From Opitutales bacterium (GTDB lineage Bacteria; Verrucomicrobiota; Verrucomicrobiia; Opitutales; Coraliomargaritaceae), in the NCBI GenBank assembly GCA_030729385.1, contig JANQXM010000042.1, forward strand, positions 33,254-97,253: a stretch of DNA of 64,000 nucleotides, read 5' to 3'. The notes beneath the pieces were generated by a model, which saw nothing but the letters and a program-made list of their open reading frames with translations, ran no database searches and was not told where the DNA came from. The translations under genes and the position numbers were made by a program. Below, piece after piece: positions 1 through 8,516 of the stretch (its first letter is position 1; the number at the start of each line of letters is the position of its first letter).

Positions 1-1
1 C

Positions 2-409
2 ATGGTAAAAGTGACAATCGAATATGAGGGTGAGCTACGCTGTAATCTAGAGCATGGTCCTTCCGGAAACACACTACAAACCGATGCACCGGTGGATAAT
101 AATGGCAAAGGCGAAAGCTTTTCACCTACCGATCTCTGTGCATCTGCGCTAGGTTCCTGTATTGCCACGATAGTCGGCATGCAGATGGAAGCGCTGGGTG
201 TCGATTTGAAGGGGATGCGTATTGAAGTGAGTAAAGAAATGTCCGCTAACCTACCGCGTCGAATCGCCCGACTTGAAACGAATGTCTGGTTGCCTGTGCC
301 TTTAACCGATGATCAGCAGATGAAAGTGGAAATTGCGGCAAAGAACTGCCCAGTGCATCATAGTCTTCACCCGGAGATTGAAAAGCCGATCCATTTTCAT
401 TGGAAGTAA
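2..409 (+). CDS. OsmC/YhfA-family protein
   Basis: A 135-residue OsmC-superfamily protein. It carries the two family cysteine motifs: LGSC around residue 53, and NCPVHHSL near the C-terminus. In OsmC/Ohr relatives these two cysteines are the redox pair that reduces organic hydroperoxides; the YhfA branch has less certain substrates. The length is normal for the family and no signal peptide is visible, so it should be cytoplasmic. The ATG at base 2 is at the very edge of the window, so upstream regulation cannot be judged. The next gene (ispH) starts six bases after the stop on the same strand, suggesting co-transcription. The general family is secure; the exact subgroup and substrate are not. 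Confidence 0.85.
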   Translation: MVKVTIEYEGELRCNLEHGPSGNTLQTDAPVDNNGKGESFSPTDLCASALGSCIATIVGMQMEALGVDLKGMRIEVSKEMSANLPRRIARLETNVWLPVPLTDDQQMKVEIAAKNCPVHHSLHPEIEKPIHFHWK

Positions 410-415
410 TTTATA

Positions 416-2098
416 GTGAGTAAGTTAAATACTTTGATCACTCTGCTGGTATTCGACTCACGTAATCGATTATTGGTGCAGCAGCATTCAGATAATGGCG
501 TTGAAATACCACTTTACCCCTCCTCGTCATGTGAGGGTTCGTATTTGCTAACGACAGCTGACATTGAAGGCGAGCTAACTGAGATCCACTGTCGATTGAA
601 TAGTGAAGTCACTCCTGGGAATGAGTTTATAAGCCTGTATCAGCTAAGGTCGCTCGAACAATCCAGCCACTTAAAGGCAATTTTACAGGCGATAGAGCCT
701 CATTTATATCGACTTCCCTACCTCGATCTCGGGGAAAATGAGTATATCTACCGATTTCGTACCGCCAAAGAACGCAACCGCTCGATCTACGTGGATACTC
801 AGTCGGATGCACTGTATCAAAGCGCCCTGTGTGCGGCGATTAAGGAAGCACGACGAACGAAGGAAAAAACCTCAGGTGAGCCAGCAGTCTTGGATTTTGG
901 TGCGGTGAGTTATGTCATCCCCAGTCACTTCGGGTTTTGCCTCGGTGTGCAAAATGCAATCGAACGCGCTTATGAAACGGTGGCGGCAAATCCGGGAAAA
1001 CGGGTCTTCATGTTGAGTGAGTTGATTCATAATCCTTTTGTAAATGAAGATTTATTGGCTCGAGGATTACGTTACTTGCATACTGACAAAGGGTTACCAA
1101 TTCGTGATGATGGTTCGATAGCGACCGATCGGGAGGACCCCCAGGCGTTATGGAATCAACTAGCAGAGGAAGATATCGTCATTATTCCGGCATTTGGAGC
1201 GACGAATGAAGACAAGGTTCGTTTGATTCGGCGCGGGCTTTCGATCCGTGAAAATGATGCCACTTGTATGTTGGTCGAGAAGGTATGGAAGGCTGCTCGC
1301 CGTTATGCCGGGGAAGGTTATACGGTGTTGATTCACGGTAAGTCTGAGCACGAGGAAACCAAAGCTACTTTCTCTAACAGTTCGAGCCATGGCCCAGCAC
1401 TCATGATTCGCAATATGGAGCATGCTGAGCGTTTAGGTGAAATCATTAAGGCAGAGGATTCTCAGAAGAAAGCACTCTTTGATGCTTCCTTCGGTGGCTT
1501 GTATTCAGATGGTTTTGATCCTTTGCGTGATTTGGATCGAATCGCCGTGGTCAATCAAACCACTCTTTTGCGGAATGAGACACTGAGGATCATTGAGCAT
1601 CTTCGCGAAGTGATTTCGGAGAAATATGGTGAAGATCGTGTGGCTGAGCATCTTTGGTCGAAAGGTAAAGGGGACACCCTCTGTTATGCGACACAGGTTA
1701 ATCAGGATGCTTTGCACAAAGCGGTTGAGTTACCTATCGATGCCGCGATCGTGGTGGGCGGTAAAAATAGCTCTAACACCTTCCAACTGTATCGTGTCTG
1801 TGAGGATCGATTCGGTGACAACGCACATTACATCCAATCAGAGGCAGATATCACAGCGTTGCATGAAATTGAGCATTATATATTTCCGTATAATTTGTCC
1901 GAGATCTCTCAAGATAATCACTGCCAGCGCCCATTCCTAAAGGCAGATGGAGCGAAGAAACATATTCTACTAACGGGGGGGGCTTCTTGCCCGGACGGCA
2001 TTATCCAGCAAGTCATCCAGAAAATTAACAGTTTTTACCCTGCCGATGCGATTCGTCCGGTAGAGGCAATTTTACAAGCTTTTGAGTCTGAGGGTTGA
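416..2098 (+). CDS. ispH: 4-hydroxy-3-methylbut-2-enyl diphosphate reductase with N-terminal extension
   Basis: Last enzyme of the MEP isoprenoid pathway, reducing HMBPP to IPP and DMAPP with a 4Fe-4S cluster. The catalytic part starts near residue 165. It shows FGFCLGV (first cluster cysteine, about C175), DATCMLVEKV (second), DTLCYATQ (third), the HEET motif, QTTLLRNET and GGASCPD. HEET and QTT..ET are the plant/cyanobacterial-type variants. The preceding 165 residues are not part of standard IspH. They look like a small alpha/beta domain beginning LNTLITLLVFDSRNRLLVQQH, reminiscent of a Nudix fold but without a Nudix box. The start is GTG at 416, six bases after the osmC stop. Function is confident; the role of the N-terminal domain is unknown. 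Confidence 0.9.
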   Translation: MSKLNTLITLLVFDSRNRLLVQQHSDNGVEIPLYPSSSCEGSYLLTTADIEGELTEIHCRLNSEVTPGNEFISLYQLRSLEQSSHLKAILQAIEPHLYRLPYLDLGENEYIYRFRTAKERNRSIYVDTQSDALYQSALCAAIKEARRTKEKTSGEPAVLDFGAVSYVIPSHFGFCLGVQNAIERAYETVAANPGKRVFMLSELIHNPFVNEDLLARGLRYLHTDKGLPIRDDGSIATDREDPQALWNQLAEEDIVIIPAFGATNEDKVRLIRRGLSIRENDATCMLVEKVWKAARRYAGEGYTVLIHGKSEHEETKATFSNSSSHGPALMIRNMEHAERLGEIIKAEDSQKKALFDASFGGLYSDGFDPLRDLDRIAVVNQTTLLRNETLRIIEHLREVISEKYGEDRVAEHLWSKGKGDTLCYATQVNQDALHKAVELPIDAAIVVGGKNSSNTFQLYRVCEDRFGDNAHYIQSEADITALHEIEHYIFPYNLSEISQDNHCQRPFLKADGAKKHILLTGGASCPDGIIQQVIQKINSFYPADAIRPVEAILQAFESEG

Positions 2099-2495
2099 AC
2101 CGTGGACAGATGCAGTTACTGTATGGGCAGTGTTATTTGGTATTACAGATTGTGAAGGGGGTGCTCAACCCGGTGTTTATTACAGCATCGGGTCTATTGT
2201 GCAGCACAAGCTCTATGGTTACCGGGGTGTGATTGTTGCCTTCGATCCACACTGTGTCGCAGGCGATAAGTGGTATTTTTCAAATAAAACTCAGCCCGCC
2301 CGCGAGCAGCCATGGTATCATGTATTGGTTCACGACAGTGGTGGGCTCAGCACATATGTAGCACAGTCAAATCTCCAAGAAGACCCATCACAGGCTCCAG
2401 TGGATCATCCGAGAATCAGCAGTTATTTCACGGAATTTATCGATGGTTCCTATGTCCTTAAAGAGGGCAATGCTTCTGGTGGCTGCTCGATGTAG
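2082..2495 (+). CDS. HspQ/YccV-like protein
   Basis: A small protein whose residues 33-125 match the HspQ (YccV, hemimethylated-DNA-binding) family: YSIGSIVQHKLYGYRGVIVAFDP, then PWYHVLVHD and STYVAQSNL. In enterobacteria HspQ is a heat-shock protein that modulates Lon-dependent proteolysis. Whether that holds here is unknown. The annotated start is a TTG inside the 3' end of ispH; an in-frame GTG at 2130 is an alternative, and neither has a clear Shine-Dalgarno sequence. The first ~30 residues do not resemble the family, so the true start may be internal. It is co-directional with ispH. The 3' end abuts the convergent miaB gene with only about 20 bases between. Confidence 0.75.
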   Translation: MSLRVEPWTDAVTVWAVLFGITDCEGGAQPGVYYSIGSIVQHKLYGYRGVIVAFDPHCVAGDKWYFSNKTQPAREQPWYHVLVHDSGGLSTYVAQSNLQEDPSQAPVDHPRISSYFTEFIDGSYVLKEGNASGGCSM

Positions 2496-2517
2496 CGAGG
2501 TTTGTCGCAGTGTATCT

Positions 2518-3900
2518 TTAAGACGATATAGCGGCTTCACTTTCAACGCCTTCGAGCACGAGCTCTCCAAAGAGCGTGCTGGCAGTGACTCGGTTGAATC
2601 GGACGGGCACGAGTTGACCGACTAGTCGTGGGCTCGCTTTGACGATCACAACGCGATTACCACGTGTGCGGCCGATGAACATGTCTTCGCCTTTCTTGGC
2701 TGGACCTTCAAAGAGCACTTCCTCGACTTTACCGACTAGCGCTTCGTTACGCTCCAGCGAGCGACGGCTCAAAATTTCAAGTAACACTTGGTTACGCTCT
2801 TCTTTCGTCTCTTTACTTATAGGGTCACCGAGTGGTTCGGCGGTGGTATCGGGGCGCACACTGTATTTGTAGAGATAGGCCATATCAAAACCGATTTCTT
2901 CAAAGTGTCTACGGGTCAGTTCAAAATCTTCTTCAGTCTCGCCTGGAAAGCCGACGATTACATCGGTGGAGATATACATATCCGGTCGAACGGCGCGGAT
3001 TTTTTCAATGATGCTGCGGAACTTTTCGATGGTGTAAGGACGACGCATCGCTTTGAGAATCGTATTGCTTCCACTCTGCATCGGGAAGTGTAGGTATTCG
3101 CAGAGCTTTGGTAGTCGAGCGTAGCATTCAATCAGGTCGTCCTTAAAGCCGACCGGATGGGGGCTGGTGAAGCGTATGCGCTCGATTCCCTCGATAGTGT
3201 GCACCTTTTCGATCAATTGCACAAAAGGACTCTTTTGATCGACGAAAGGAAACTCACGTATGCCGTATTGATTTACTATTTGTCCCAACAAGGTGACTTC
3301 TCGCGTGCCTTTTGCCACTAGCTCTTCGATTTCTTCGATAATGGCCTCCATGGGGCGGGCGCGTTCGGTCCCACGTGTCTTGGGCACGATGCAGTAAGAA
3401 CACTTCATATTACAGCCCTGCATGATGCTGACAAAGGCGGTGGCTTGCGGCTTATCGTCGACGTGCGACTTAATCGTATTTTGAGAATCGAGTTCTTCGG
3501 CTAGATCGACGATGGATTCCGGACGTGGGCCTTGGCCCTGCATCGTAGCGATAATATTGCTCAGATGGTCGGGTACGCGGTGAAATTTCTGTGTGCCGAT
3601 GATCAGGTCGAGGTCTGGCAAACTATCGAGCAGAGCCTCACCGCGGTTTTGAGCCATGCACCCCATGATGCCTATGATGAAGTTGGGGTTTTTGCGCTTT
3701 CTTTTACCGAGGTGGCCCGCTTTACCGATGGCTTTTTGCTCGGCCTGGTCACGCACGCTGCAGGTGTTCAGTAGGACGACATCGGCCTCTTTCTCGTTAT
3801 CGACCAGCGCATAGCCTTTCCCCCGAAGCATCGCGGCGACCGCTTCGGAGTCTCGTTCGTTCATTTGGCACCCGTAGGTTTTGATATGCACCCGGTTCAT
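2518..3900 (-). CDS. miaB: tRNA-2-methylthio-N6-dimethylallyladenosine synthase MiaB
   Basis: Radical-SAM methylthiotransferase that adds the 2-methylthio group to i6A37 of tRNAs reading UNN codons. The domains run in the normal order. First is an N-terminal UPF0004 domain starting VHIKTYGCQMNERDS, with further cysteines in LLNTCSVRDQA and IIGIMGCMAQ. Then comes the radical-SAM motif GCNMKCSYCIVPKTRG (CxxxCxxC). A C-terminal TRAM domain follows (KKGEDMFIGRTRGNRVVIV). The ORF track starts at a TTG 18 codons upstream; I prefer the ATG at 3900, giving 460 residues, because the family begins right there. It converges on the hspQ-like gene. MiaB versus the related MtaB/RimO is judged from length and the YGCQMNE motif. 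Confidence 0.92.
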   Translation of the reverse strand: MNRVHIKTYGCQMNERDSEAVAAMLRGKGYALVDNEKEADVVLLNTCSVRDQAEQKAIGKAGHLGKRKRKNPNFIIGIMGCMAQNRGEALLDSLPDLDLIIGTQKFHRVPDHLSNIIATMQGQGPRPESIVDLAEELDSQNTIKSHVDDKPQATAFVSIMQGCNMKCSYCIVPKTRGTERARPMEAIIEEIEELVAKGTREVTLLGQIVNQYGIREFPFVDQKSPFVQLIEKVHTIEGIERIRFTSPHPVGFKDDLIECYARLPKLCEYLHFPMQSGSNTILKAMRRPYTIEKFRSIIEKIRAVRPDMYISTDVIVGFPGETEEDFELTRRHFEEIGFDMAYLYKYSVRPDTTAEPLGDPISKETKEERNQVLLEILSRRSLERNEALVGKVEEVLFEGPAKKGEDMFIGRTRGNRVVIVKASPRLVGQLVPVRFNRVTASTLFGELVLEGVESEAAISS

Positions 3901-4045
3901 GAGGAAGTCGGAGAATGTTGAGCCCAAAGGCTTTGTAAACTCAGAACTGGACAAAGTCTAAATGAAGGTCTGTTAAAAAGTTTGAAAAACCATTGTTGGC
4001 GCTGAGTGGTCTTGACCCATGTGCCACATGCTTTGTCATAAGTCT

Positions 4046-4612
4046 ATGTCCGAGATCCCCCCACGTGAGATTATTTTAGCGAAAGCCGGTGAGCTTTTTC
4101 ATAAGCGTGGCTATGGTGCGGTTACGATCGACGATGTGATTGCTGCGACAGGATTGCCTAAATCGACATTCCATCAGAATTTCAGTTCACGCTCAAAGCT
4201 TGGTCAGGCTTGGTTGGGTCGTTTGAATAAGCGCATGCAGGCGATGCACGATAGTTTCCTTGAGAAACCAGGTGATCGTGATCGGCGCTTGCGGAAGTAT
4301 TTCTTTTCCATGCGCAGCTGGTTGGAGGCCAATGGCTTCCGTTCTTGTCAGTTTGCTAATACGTCAGCCTGTATTGATTCTGAATCCGATGAAGAAATCG
4401 CGCATTTGATTGATCAATATAAACGCGCGCAGCGTAAGTTTTTCATCGAATTGGTGGGCACATTGGTTGATGAGACAGATGCTAAACGCTTAGGCACTGC
4501 GGTCTTTTTGCTCTATTCCGGAGCGATGACTGAAGCTCAAAATTTGAAAGCCACTTGGCCACTTGAAGATGCTTTGGCGATATCAGAGCAGCTCTGTGGA
4601 ATTAATCGATAA
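4046..4612 (+). CDS. TetR-family transcriptional regulator
   Basis: An N-terminal TetR helix-turn-helix occupies about the first 55 residues (ILAKAGELFHKRGYGAVTIDDVIAATGLPKSTFHQNFSSRSKLG). The C-terminal ligand domain contains a SCQFANTS segment of the kind seen in the YxaF/LmrA-like TetR subgroup. The ORF track begins at ATG 4019; I chose ATG 4046 because the HTH starts shortly after it, but no ribosome-binding site settles this. The regulator lies 60-70 bases upstream of an ahpD-like gene on the same strand, so control of that gene, directly or by a redox cue, is a reasonable inference. No operator palindrome was identified in the short gaps. Confidence 0.85.
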   Translation: MSEIPPREIILAKAGELFHKRGYGAVTIDDVIAATGLPKSTFHQNFSSRSKLGQAWLGRLNKRMQAMHDSFLEKPGDRDRRLRKYFFSMRSWLEANGFRSCQFANTSACIDSESDEEIAHLIDQYKRAQRKFFIELVGTLVDETDAKRLGTAVFLLYSGAMTEAQNLKATWPLEDALAISEQLCGINR

Positions 4613-4675
4613 GAAGTCCCCAATTCTCCCTTTGCGCTGGAATTGAGAGAATGAAACCATCAATGTTTTCGCATT

Positions 4676-5200
4676 ATGGAAAAAGTAACCGAACTTCTGT
4701 CAAAGCTTCCTGAGGAAGCGAAGGATCTCCAAATCAACCTGAAGCGTGTGCTGGAAGGTGAATCTCTGAACACAGAGCAAACATGGGGCACTGCTTTGGC
4801 TGCTGCGTATTTTATTCGTAATCCTCAATTAACAGCGGCGATTCATGCTGACGCCGAAGCGGCTGGTGTGTCCCAAGCCATTTTGGAGGACGCTCGTGGC
4901 GCGGCTTCGATCATGGGAATGAATGCTATTTATTATCGTTTTCGTCACCTTATGAATAAGGAGGCATACAATCAGCGCCCTGCCAATCTACGCATGATGC
5001 GAATGCAGCAAGTCGCTACAACGAAGGCGAATTTTGAGCTGTTTTCGATTGCTCCTGCCGCATTGGCAGGTTGCGAAATGTGTCTTAAAGCGCACGAAGC
5101 AGCGGTTAAGAAAGATGGTATGACGGAGGATAATGTCCACGATGCCGTTCGTATTTCTGCGGTTCTGCATGGTGTGGCTGTTGCCTTGGAAATGGTTTAG
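4676..5200 (+). CDS. ahpD: AhpD-like alkylhydroperoxidase (carboxymuconolactone decarboxylase fold)
   Basis: A 174-residue all-helical protein with the AhpD active-site signature GCEMCLKAHE, the CxxCxxxH redox/proton-relay motif, near residue 133. Its length and an N-terminal half shaped like the CMD duplication match AhpD. In mycobacteria AhpD reduces peroxiredoxin AhpC and shows weak peroxidase activity. No ahpC is nearby, so the partner would be elsewhere. It follows a TetR regulator by 63 bases, probably in the same regulatory unit. With OsmC at the window start, this is a second thiol-based peroxide-defence protein in the first 5 kb. Confidence 0.85.
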   Translation: MEKVTELLSKLPEEAKDLQINLKRVLEGESLNTEQTWGTALAAAYFIRNPQLTAAIHADAEAAGVSQAILEDARGAASIMGMNAIYYRFRHLMNKEAYNQRPANLRMMRMQQVATTKANFELFSIAPAALAGCEMCLKAHEAAVKKDGMTEDNVHDAVRISAVLHGVAVALEMV

Positions 5201-5255
5201 CCATTATTGGCTGCTTTCCTAGTAGGTAGTTACGATTCAAAAAGCGCATGGTTTC

Positions 5256-5687
5256 ATGATACGTAAAGATCGGATCGTTATGTCAGCATCCCCGCATAAA
5301 GTATTTGTTTACGGCACTTTAAAACCGGGGGGTCACTACTGGCCTCAGTTTTGCGAAGGCAAGGTCAGTGAAGTGCAACCGGCAATGATACGGGGCGAGC
5401 TCTATGATCTACATGTTGGCTATCCTGGGGTGATCCTACAAGGAGATGGCTGGGTGCAGGGCTGTCTTTTAACTTTCCCGCGGGAAGCAGATTTCCTTCA
5501 ATTAGATGTGCTCGAAGGTTACGTGCCCGGAAGGGAGGAAAGTAAGAACGAGTATAACCGCCTAAAAGTGCCTAGTTACACGCCCGAAGGTGAAACACTT
5601 GGTGAGGTTTGGGCATACGAAATGACCGAAGCGACGATGCAGCGTTATACGGGCACTCGAATAGAGAGTGGCTATTGGGCTATTTAA
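5256..5687 (+). CDS. Gamma-glutamylcyclotransferase/AIG2-like family protein
   Basis: Short protein with the GGCT/AIG2-like opening VFVYGTLKPGGHYWPQ, in which YGTL forms the binding loop. A GYPGVI segment follows, then LQLDVLEGY and a Tyr near the end. Members of this fold cleave gamma-glutamyl or gamma-glutamylamine bonds to 5-oxoproline, or have unassigned activity (YtfP-like). The likely catalytic acid is the glutamate in VLEGYVPG. The track start (ATG 5256) and an internal ATG at 5280 are both possible; the conserved domain begins right after the second. It converges on the SDR-H1 gene, with only about 10 bases between the two stops. Confidence 0.8.
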   Translation: MIRKDRIVMSASPHKVFVYGTLKPGGHYWPQFCEGKVSEVQPAMIRGELYDLHVGYPGVILQGDGWVQGCLLTFPREADFLQLDVLEGYVPGREESKNEYNRLKVPSYTPEGETLGEVWAYEMTEATMQRYTGTRIESGYWAI

Positions 5688-5698
5688 ATAGATTCACC

Positions 5699-7237
5699 CT
5701 ACTCTTTGGGCTTCGCGACTTTCTTGGCGGGTTTCTTTTTTACCGTCTTTTTGGTCGTGGCTTTTGGGGGCACAGTTTTCTTTGCGGCGGCTTTCTTAGT
5801 CGCAGTCTTTTTCACCGTGGCTTTCTTTGTGGCGACCTTTTTGACCGCTTTTTTCGTCGCCTTCTTCTTAGCCGGTTTGTCTGCGGGAGCTGGTTTAGCT
5901 GGCTCCTTTGATTTCACTTCGGACTTCGTTTTAGTTTTAGGCTTTTTGACCGGTTCGGTTTTGGCTTCTGCAGGAGCCTTCGATTTGGGTGCTTTAGCTT
6001 TTGGCTTGGAGCTGGTTTCTTTGCCCTCCTGAGAAGGTTTAGATTCAGCGCTTGGGGGCGTTGAATTTGTTTCGCCTACTGGATGCTGTTTTTTGCCACC
6101 GCGTCGTCGGCGATTCCGAGCTGCCTTGTTTGATGTATCAGTGTTTTCTGCGCGTGGTTGTGAATCATCAGCCTGCGCGGATTGTTTGGCTTCAGTTTTC
6201 CCTGCTTCTTGCGAGTGCTCTTTATTGTCGTTTTCGCGATTACGATTACGACCTCCACGGCGTCGACCACGTCTGCGCTTAGAGCCAGCCTCTCCCTGTG
6301 TTTGATTATCAGGCGATCTTTGTTCGCGTTGAGGTGCTGGTTTTTTCGCTTCGTAACGCTCAGGGTGCGTTTCAAAATCTTCGATCGCAGCTGCGATCTT
6401 TTCTTCCATCTCTTCGTCGGTGTATGGAATAGTGCGTTCGACTCTTTCTGGTGATTTGGTCGGAATCTTAGGCTGTTCCGGTGGGCAGTATTCTGCGGGC
6501 GGCAGCACGATTGCGTTGTAAGGATCGATGGGAAGCGGATCTTCTGGTAGTGCAGATTTCGCTTTGGCGCTGAGACGCGGGTAAAGGGTGATTTCGTTGG
6601 GCACGTTGGGCTCATTCTCATTGAGTAGTTGCTCAATGGTGCGTGCGACGTGTTCGGGATCGATGCGTGTTTGCATCAGCTGCTCGTCGCTCACATCTGC
6701 CGCGGGTAGTTCTGGGTTTTGGCGAAGGATGAGGTTGGTCACTCGGAGACCGGCATCACGGGCTTGATCGAAGAGCGCGTTATTCATCTCGCGGAGGCCA
6801 CCTTCGATGAGTGCATTGATCGCACTCGCGGGGTGCCCACTCTTGTTGGCGGGGATGATGTTAATGAGCTGACCACGAAAGCGCAGTAAGTTGGGTAGTG
6901 CGAGGCGGGTCAGCATGATCGGACCGAGGAGTCCGATTTTGAGAATGGCTTCGAGATTACCGACAGGTAGTTTTTCGAAAGCGCCGCCAGGCGTTACATC
7001 GATCGCATGGATTAGGATGTGTAAGGCACCTTCCTTTTCCAGAATTTCATTGGTCGCGCGAGTGACGGCTTCGAGATCGCTGACATCAATCGGATATGCG
7101 AAGAAGTTTTGATCTGCGAAAGTGACTTTCGAGAAATTATTACCGATGCCGTGCACGCGGCAACCTTGCCGAATGAGACCCTTGATGATCCGGAGACCGA
7201 GAGGTGTCTCGGCGCCGGTGACAATAGCAATGTCCAT
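5699..7237 (-). CDS. SDR-like domain protein fused to a histone H1-like basic tail
   Basis: A 512-residue two-part protein. Residues 1-225 form a short-chain dehydrogenase Rossmann fold: IAIVTGAETPLGLRI at the N-terminus and an ILIHAID strand. The glycine motif is altered (a proline replaces the middle glycine of TGxxxGxG). The catalytic YxxxK is missing: the expected position reads HPASAINALIEGG. Residues 226-310 are a linker. Residues 320-331 and 374-382 are arginine/glycine-rich basic patches. Residues 400-512 are a Lys/Ala/Pro tail of AKKA, TKKA and VKK repeats resembling histone H1 C-termini and bacterial Hc1-like proteins. By sequence it is probably a non-catalytic Rossmann domain attached to a nucleic-acid-binding tail. 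I know no characterised equivalent. Confidence 0.8.
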   Translation of the reverse strand: MDIAIVTGAETPLGLRIIKGLIRQGCRVHGIGNNFSKVTFADQNFFAYPIDVSDLEAVTRATNEILEKEGALHILIHAIDVTPGGAFEKLPVGNLEAILKIGLLGPIMLTRLALPNLLRFRGQLINIIPANKSGHPASAINALIEGGLREMNNALFDQARDAGLRVTNLILRQNPELPAADVSDEQLMQTRIDPEHVARTIEQLLNENEPNVPNEITLYPRLSAKAKSALPEDPLPIDPYNAIVLPPAEYCPPEQPKIPTKSPERVERTIPYTDEEMEEKIAAAIEDFETHPERYEAKKPAPQREQRSPDNQTQGEAGSKRRRGRRRGGRNRNRENDNKEHSQEAGKTEAKQSAQADDSQPRAENTDTSNKAARNRRRRGGKKQHPVGETNSTPPSAESKPSQEGKETSSKPKAKAPKSKAPAEAKTEPVKKPKTKTKSEVKSKEPAKPAPADKPAKKKATKKAVKKVATKKATVKKTATKKAAAKKTVPPKATTKKTVKKKPAKKVAKPKE

Positions 7238-7445
7238 ATGTTGTATAAATTGGCTCTACCTGCGGAGAACACCCGAAATGGGGTTCGTCAAAGACGCAGT
7301 GGAGGTTCCGTGTAATGATCGGAGATGAGTGGTTATGTCGTATCTCAGACAGTATGTTCGAGATCTCATGCTGCATAGAGCAGAATCCAAACCACTTTTT
7401 GGCAATGGTAATCGTGTGGAATGCGTGGATGTAGGTTTTGGGCGT

Positions 7446-8093
7446 TTAATGGAGATGATCGACTAGCTCTTGGAGTGAGTGCACGACAGGAGCACCTGTG
7501 GTAGCAAGCCGTTCTGGTGTATGATGCCCGTGTGCGAGCAGGATACAGTGAGTGCCAATGGCTTCCGCTACTTCAAAGTCGTGTAGGGTATCGCCAATCA
7601 TCACGACTTCTTCGGGGTCCCATTCCAGTTTTTCAATCCAGCGCTTCCCCTGCCCTACTTTGCCTTCTGCGTAGATGTTATCAGTGCCGACCAGACCACT
7701 GAAATGCTCACGAATACCGAAGTGGTTGATGCCAATTTCAAGGGCTTCCTGTTTTGCGGCAGAAAGAACTGAATGCGTGTGCCCCAAACCGGAGAGTTTT
7801 TTGAGTATCTCCGAGGTTTCAGGGTGCAAGACGCACTCTTCTAGCCAGCGGACTTCGTAGTCGTTGATAAATTCGCGGCTGACTTGGGCAAAGCTATCTA
7901 CATCTGTATCAAAGCCGAGGTAGTCGTAGAAATGAATAACCGGAAAGCCAAAGTTCTGGCGATACACGTCCTCGGTGAGCGGCGATCGGTTGCGTTTGGC
8001 GAGTAGTCCGTTGAGCACTTCGACGCACAACCAGGTGTCGTCCAATAAGGTGCCATTCCAATCCCAGATGATATGACGATATGGTGAGGGCAT
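7446..8093 (-). CDS. HAD-superfamily hydrolase, phosphoglycolate phosphatase-like
   Basis: HAD phosphatase with motif I DWNGTLLDD (nucleophile and acid/base aspartates) and motif II serine in HSVLSAAKQ. It also has a conserved lysine region (GKVGQGKRW) and motif IV MIGDTLHDFEVA. The alpha-helical cap follows motif I, typical of the Gph/PGMB-like subfamily. At 215 residues it is normal length. It is the last gene of a tight minus-strand operon behind ogt and a small membrane protein; the membrane gene's stop directly abuts this start. The substrate cannot be told from sequence; phosphoglycolate produced by DNA repair is one family possibility and would fit the ogt neighbour. Confidence 0.85.
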   Translation of the reverse strand: MPSPYRHIIWDWNGTLLDDTWLCVEVLNGLLAKRNRSPLTEDVYRQNFGFPVIHFYDYLGFDTDVDSFAQVSREFINDYEVRWLEECVLHPETSEILKKLSGLGHTHSVLSAAKQEALEIGINHFGIREHFSGLVGTDNIYAEGKVGQGKRWIEKLEWDPEEVVMIGDTLHDFEVAEAIGTHCILLAHGHHTPERLATTGAPVVHSLQELVDHLH

Positions 8094-8516
8094 CTAGTCG
8101 AGTAGATCAGGTTTCCGCTCGAAGAGCACGGCAGGCACCTGCATGAGTGCGAGAAAGATCAAGGTGCCTTCAAAGCCGGGCACGCCTAGACGCTCACCTC
8201 TATCTGCAGCTGCGATATATGCGAACATCACCGTAGCAATCATCAGAAAGACAAAAAGCGCTGAAATAATCAGCATCGCTACATAAGTCAGTTTCCAGCG
8301 TTTATCTGAAACCTTGGCAAATGGGAGATTTAGAAAAGCACCGTAGAGTATAAAATAGACTGATTGGATGACCACGAAAGTCGTCAATGTGCCAGTAAGG
8401 AGGTTCTTTAAAGCGAGTCCGATTAGTAAAAAGCCCAAGGCGCGACCTGCCCAGCGTGCATAGCGCACACCATCCGGTATAATTGTATTTGGGTTTTCTT
8501 TGGTGATGCTGCTCAT
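8094..8516 (-). CDS. Small integral membrane protein of unknown function
   Basis: A 140-residue protein with about four predicted membrane segments: ALGFLLIGLALKNLL, FVVIQSVYFILYGAF, VAMLIISALFVFLMIATVMFA, and a final hydrophobic stretch FEGTLIFLALMQVPAVLF. I do not recognise a family. Its ATG overlaps the ogt stop in an ATGA junction and its own stop directly precedes the HAD gene, so translation is probably coupled to both neighbours. The short loops give no catalytic motif. Confidence 0.7.
   Translation of the reverse strand: MSSITKENPNTIIPDGVRYARWAGRALGFLLIGLALKNLLTGTLTTFVVIQSVYFILYGAFLNLPFAKVSDKRWKLTYVAMLIISALFVFLMIATVMFAYIAAADRGERLGVPGFEGTLIFLALMQVPAVLFERKPDLLD

Noticed and set aside
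5706-6032. Plus-strand ORFs rich in Phe/Leu/Ala that look like membrane proteins
   Set aside because: They are the antisense of the Lys/Ala histone-like tail (AAG/GCC codons read backwards as CTT/GGC), so the hydrophobicity is an artefact.
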